Source of the DNA: Phlebiopsis flavidoalba
Taxonomy: Eukaryota; Basidiomycota; Agaricomycetes; Polyporales; Phanerochaetaceae
NCBI GenBank assembly: GCA_035772785.1
Contig: JAOCPU010000003.1
Location: forward strand, 434,001-498,000
DNA length: 64,000 bases
Direction of reading: 5' to 3'
The notes under the pieces were generated by a model. The model searched no databases, was not told the DNA's origin, and saw only the letters and a program-made list of their open reading frames with translations. Position 1 is the stretch's first letter; each line of letters starts with the position of its first letter. This document shows positions 61,201-64,000 of this stretch, one piece after another. Both the position numbers and the translations under genes were made by a program.

Positions 61201-62035
61201 ACCTCGTCCACAAAATTCACGTGTCCTGGTGTGTCGATGAGGTGGACAAGATGTGACTTTCCGCCGCTGTTCTGCAGTACGAGGGACATTGGCGATGACT
61301 TGATAGAGATTCCGCGCTCTCGCGAGAGGACGTGCGTGTCGGTATAGAAACGCGTCTGAGTATCTTTCGTTTGGTTCAGCATTACAACTGCAGTTGACGA
61401 GAACTCACTTGGTGGTCGGAGTCCCACTCGAGCTTATGCGTCTCAAACACAACATATCCATCAGCGCAGTCTTTCCATGGTGTAGATGTCCGACGACCGC
61501 GACGTTGCGAACGAATTCGGTTGTGAAGCCAGTCATATTGAGGAGAAAGCTGACGAGCCACATGAGCATGAGCAAAACATGGAGCATTTCGGACATACCC
61601 TTTGTCAAAGCGCGTCTCTGGCATGTCCTTCTCCTCCACTGTCCATTTTCGACACCTTGATAGGAGCGACGATAGGCTCAGAAAGAGGTTGAGCATCCTC
61701 TTCCTGTACAAGCGTCTCGACGTCTTCGCCATAGACCTGCTCTGCCGTAGGATAGTACTGCTTGTCCTCGTGTATACGACAGCATTATGTATGGGTTCTG
61801 GGTCCAATTACAGAATTGCTCTTCATCCCAGTTAACAGCACGTACCATCGACCTGCATTAACGCCCCATCTTCCACACCTGTCATAGGCTCGTCATCGAA
61901 GCCTTCCAGGGCTGAGCAGACTCGGCACGCTGCTCGTGCATGTACGCCGGCTGGTGAGATGTCGTCCTCATCGTCCGAGTCGAGGTCAGCACCAATATAG
62001 TTTCCGAACTCATCGTAGTCCTCGAGAGATGCCAT
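58231..62035 (-). CDS. SNU114: SNU114/EFTUD2, GTPase of the U5 snRNP
   Basis: EF2-like GTPase that regulates Brr2 and Prp8 in spliceosome activation and disassembly. ATG 62035: [20 protein letters not shown], with an acidic N-terminus. An intron leads to [20 protein letters not shown] and [17 protein letters not shown]. The G domain has G1 [12 protein letters not shown] (61458-61491), [10 protein letters not shown]3 DTPGH (61221-61235) and G4 NKID (61010-61021). Later: [30 protein letters not shown] with [19 protein letters not shown], and [20 protein letters not shown] with [16 protein letters not shown] (59600-59480). NVKFRI is near 58970, and [20 protein letters not shown] (about 58788) is domain V. 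It ends [20 protein letters not shown], then after an intron (58273-58331) [13 protein letters not shown] and TAA at 58231-58233. About 980 residues are expected; introns and some frameshifts break it. Confidence 0.94.
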
Positions 62036-62281
62036 AATAAGCACGAGAGATAGTACTAAGGACTACCAAGCGTTAGTTTTGAAGCTTTGCGGTTCGTAGC
62101 GGCGGATTTCTCACTTCGTGTGTCGATCCAATTTAACGGGCCGACGAACAGAAGCCCAGAGGATGGCAAACCCGGTTTTGGTGGTGAGAGTGGTGGTCAA
62201 ACAACCTTCATGACAGGCGTCAACGCGTGCTTTACCGGCGCCTACGGCGCGCCTCGCTTGCTTTCCGCTACCACAAGCACC
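62036..62281. promoter_or_regulatory. bidirectional promoter of SNU114 and PFD1
   Basis: 246 bp between divergent start codons. No gene is present. The two genes probably share regulatory DNA, an inference from spacing only. Confidence 0.5.
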
Positions 62282-62861
62282 ATGGCTACTCTTCCTGACG
62301 ATACCTTACGAAAGGTGCACTTCACTATATCGTGTGTCGGACGACAATTTTTGACAGTCTCTACAGATTCTTGTGCAGATTCAACAAACTGCGGTACAAT
62401 CGCAGAGAGCTTTGAATGTCTCCCGTCAACAGATTGCTACTAAAGAGAGAGAACGCCGGATATTGCAGCTAACCATCGAGGAAATCAAGGGGCTCAATGA
62501 GGATGTGAACCTATACAAAGGTGTAGGAAAGATGTACGTGTCATTGAATTCTTTCTAGCAATTATGGCGAGTGAATTTACGCTACCAGGTTCATGCAAGT
62601 CCCTCGACCGGAAATGGACAAGGATCTGAAGGGAGAAGAGAAAGAGTTGACGGACGATATCAACAGCCTCACCAAAAAGGTATGTTTTAACCTTGATTAG
62701 CCGGGCAGCTCTCTCAACACGAATTTAAGAGCAAATATCTGGAGAAGCAGTTTAATGATGCTCAAGCTCAGCTACGTGATATCGTAAGTCTATCGATTGC
62801 CAAACGTGCATGAGAATCTATCTTAAAAATACAACAGTTTCACAGTGCCCCGAAACAATAA
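62282..62861 (+). CDS. PFD1: Prefoldin subunit 1 (beta-type), intact, five exons
   Basis: Subunit of the hexameric prefoldin (GimC) chaperone that delivers actin and tubulin to the CCT chaperonin. Exons are 62282-62314, 62379-62533, 62589-62679, 62730-62783 and 62838-62861. Introns are 64, 55, 50 and 54 nt, all GT-AG. The joined frame is 118 residues plus stop. It reads MATLPDDTLRK, then QQTAVQSQRALNVSRQQIAT, ERRILQLTIEEI, then MFMQVPRPEMDKDLK, KYLEKQFNDAQAQLRDI and FHSAPKQ. The two long coiled-coil helices with the beta-hairpin strand between them, and the typical length of about 120 residues, fit the beta-class prefoldin. It is the cleanest gene in the window. Confidence 0.95.
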
Positions 62862-63440
62862 TGTCGGATACATGAGTCGACCGACTTGCATTCCCTCTTG
62901 TACCCTGGAGCCTGAAGGCCTGAGGCCTGAAGGCCTGAGGCCTGAGGCTTGAGCTTGAGGTCTGAGTACTGGGCCCCCGACTGGCTTTGACACACGAACA
63001 TGCTGCTTTCGACATACACCAATTGACAACACTCCGAGCATCATGCCCTTTAAGCCTCAACATGATTTGAGCTACCCCACAATGCGGTGGTAATATGAGG
63101 CCTCCGAACAAAGGGGGATCCTATCAGCAACCTCCGAGTCGCGTCCATTCGAAACGAAAAGATTATTGCCATACTGGAGGGGGTATCACTCGGAAAAAGT
63201 CCAGCCAGCACAAATCAATGCGATAATAGACAATACTCGTATTTTAAGCTGACGGTTGCCGTAAGCGACGTTGACTAGTCGTAAGGACATCTGTGATAAG
63301 TACCGAGTCGTCTAGCGCTAATGTAGTTACTATTAGATGGGATGTATATGGTATCTGAATAGCGTAGACCCTAGCCCTAACGCTTGGCCGTGTATCGCAA
63401 CAAGCGAGAAGCGACTAGAAGCATTAAATTAGCACATACG
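62862..63440. other. convergent region with a tandem repeat
   Basis: Between PFD1 (+) and the ABC transporter (-). Apart from the GGCCTGA-type repeat listed separately, I see no gene. Confidence 0.4.
62909..62966. repeat. short tandem GCCTGAGG/GCCTGAAG repeat
   Basis: Units of 7-8 bases, mainly GGCCTGA(G/A), are repeated about six to seven times with decay into CTTGAG and TCTGAG at the right end. It sits about 50 bp after the PFD1 stop and contains no long open frame with meaning. Confidence 0.7.
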
Positions 63441-64000
63441 TCACACTGCAATGGCGAAAATACTCACCGATCGTGGCAATGATGTTGAAGACTTTAGGGA
63501 GGCGATGAGCACAATTTCACAGTGAAAGACCGCACTACTCACCGAAGTAACAGAACAGTGAATCCAGGTGTCGCGCCATCGGTCATGATAACTGATGTGC
63601 AACTGGTTCGAAGAACTGGTCCCCAACCTGTACGACACGTAAATATGCTGCCATGTAAGACAAATACTTAATACATACCGAGTATTGGCAGTAACGGCAA
63701 GCATCCGGTGTCCCCCTGGGTTGTCCAAGTAACCGCCAGCGGCGCTCACAAAGTCACTAGCCCCACTGTTGGCAAGTCTGACCGGAGGGCGGCGTGAAGA
63801 TCGCGAATTCGTCAGGCTTGCACCGAATGATGATGAGGCCACTAGAGTACACAACGTCCGTCCAGCGGTGATGTGGGAAGGGGAGAAGTGTTCATACGTA
63901 CTGCAACTCGGTGGACAGCATGGCGCTCAGCGTTCTTGTATATGGGTCAAGTTTGGTAGAGCCATGATCTCCAGAACCTCGCAAGCGTCGGGTACGGGAT
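63441..64000 (-). CDS. PDR-type ABC transporter, C-terminal fragment (runs off the right edge)
   Basis: C-terminal part of a pleiotropic drug resistance (PDR/CDR) full-size ABC transporter, a plasma-membrane efflux pump. On the minus strand, after an exon reading PYTRTLSAMLSTELQ (about 63945-63900) and an intron starting GTACGT, a shifted frame reads KPDEFAIFTPPSGQTCQQW, the extracellular loop of the second membrane domain. SDFVSAAGGYLDNPG (about 63760-63715) is followed by VGDQFFEP and YHDRWRDTW in neighbouring frames, the family's segment before the last TM helices. The start lies beyond 64000. Frame breaks occur at 63765 (a TAG) and elsewhere, so it is either error-laden or a pseudogene. 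The 3' end at 63441 is approximate. Confidence 0.72.

Noticed and set aside
1..64000. CRISPR arrays, bacterial defence islands or prophage
   Set aside because: The introns and gene families are fungal. No repeat-spacer pattern or prokaryotic operon is seen.

Overview
The window is nuclear DNA of a filamentous basidiomycete, most likely an Agaricomycete. The evidence is many short introns (about 49-65 nt, GTRNGT...YAG), compact genes on both strands, and families typical of that group: a DUF4238 protein, a 7TM receptor-like protein, a Kre9/Knh-like GPI protein, and a Umta-like methyltransferase with a long disordered N-terminus. Nothing prokaryotic, no CRISPR array and no intact transposon was seen.

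Layout, left to right. 1-4.8 kb: two tandem Dal5-like MFS permeases (+), the first cut by the window edge. 4.8-10.9 kb: no gene I can name. 10.9-13 kb: SAM methyltransferase (-). 14.3-15.4 kb: exosome cofactor LRP1/C1D (+). 16.4-19.4 kb: F-box/LRR protein ending in a CaaX box (+). 19.9-20.3 kb: small HMG/YABBY-like protein (-). 21-24 kb: VPS33 (-). 24-36.4 kb: gene-poor or unreadable, with a CpG-free AT-rich patch at 27.2-27.7 kb. 36.4-38 kb: mitochondrial protease ATP23 and a Kre9/Knh-like GPI wall protein (+). 38.2-39.8 kb: 7TM protein (-). 41-44.9 kb: large disordered protein (+). 45.3-47.5 kb: mitochondrial 2-methylisocitrate lyase (-), divergent from SKI2 helicase (+) at 47.7-52.8 kb. 54-62 kb: DUF4238 protein, calnexin and spliceosomal GTPase SNU114 (all -). 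62.3-62.9 kb: prefoldin subunit 1 (+). 63.4-64 kb: C-terminus of a PDR-type ABC transporter (-), cut by the right edge.

The genes are a housekeeping mix, not an operon-like system: RNA decay (SKI2, LRP1), splicing (SNU114), folding (calnexin, PFD1), vesicle fusion (VPS33), mitochondrial metabolism and quality control (methylisocitrate lyase, ATP23), and transport.

The most striking property is that many conserved, normally indispensable genes are broken by small indels or stops, while a few (PFD1, DUF4238) read cleanly through all their introns. Readability improves from left to right. I read this mainly as sequence or assembly error, with decay as the alternative. I did not find a convincing undescribed biological system. 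Gene ends and exon edges given here are homology-guided readings by eye; those stated as exact were checked base by base.
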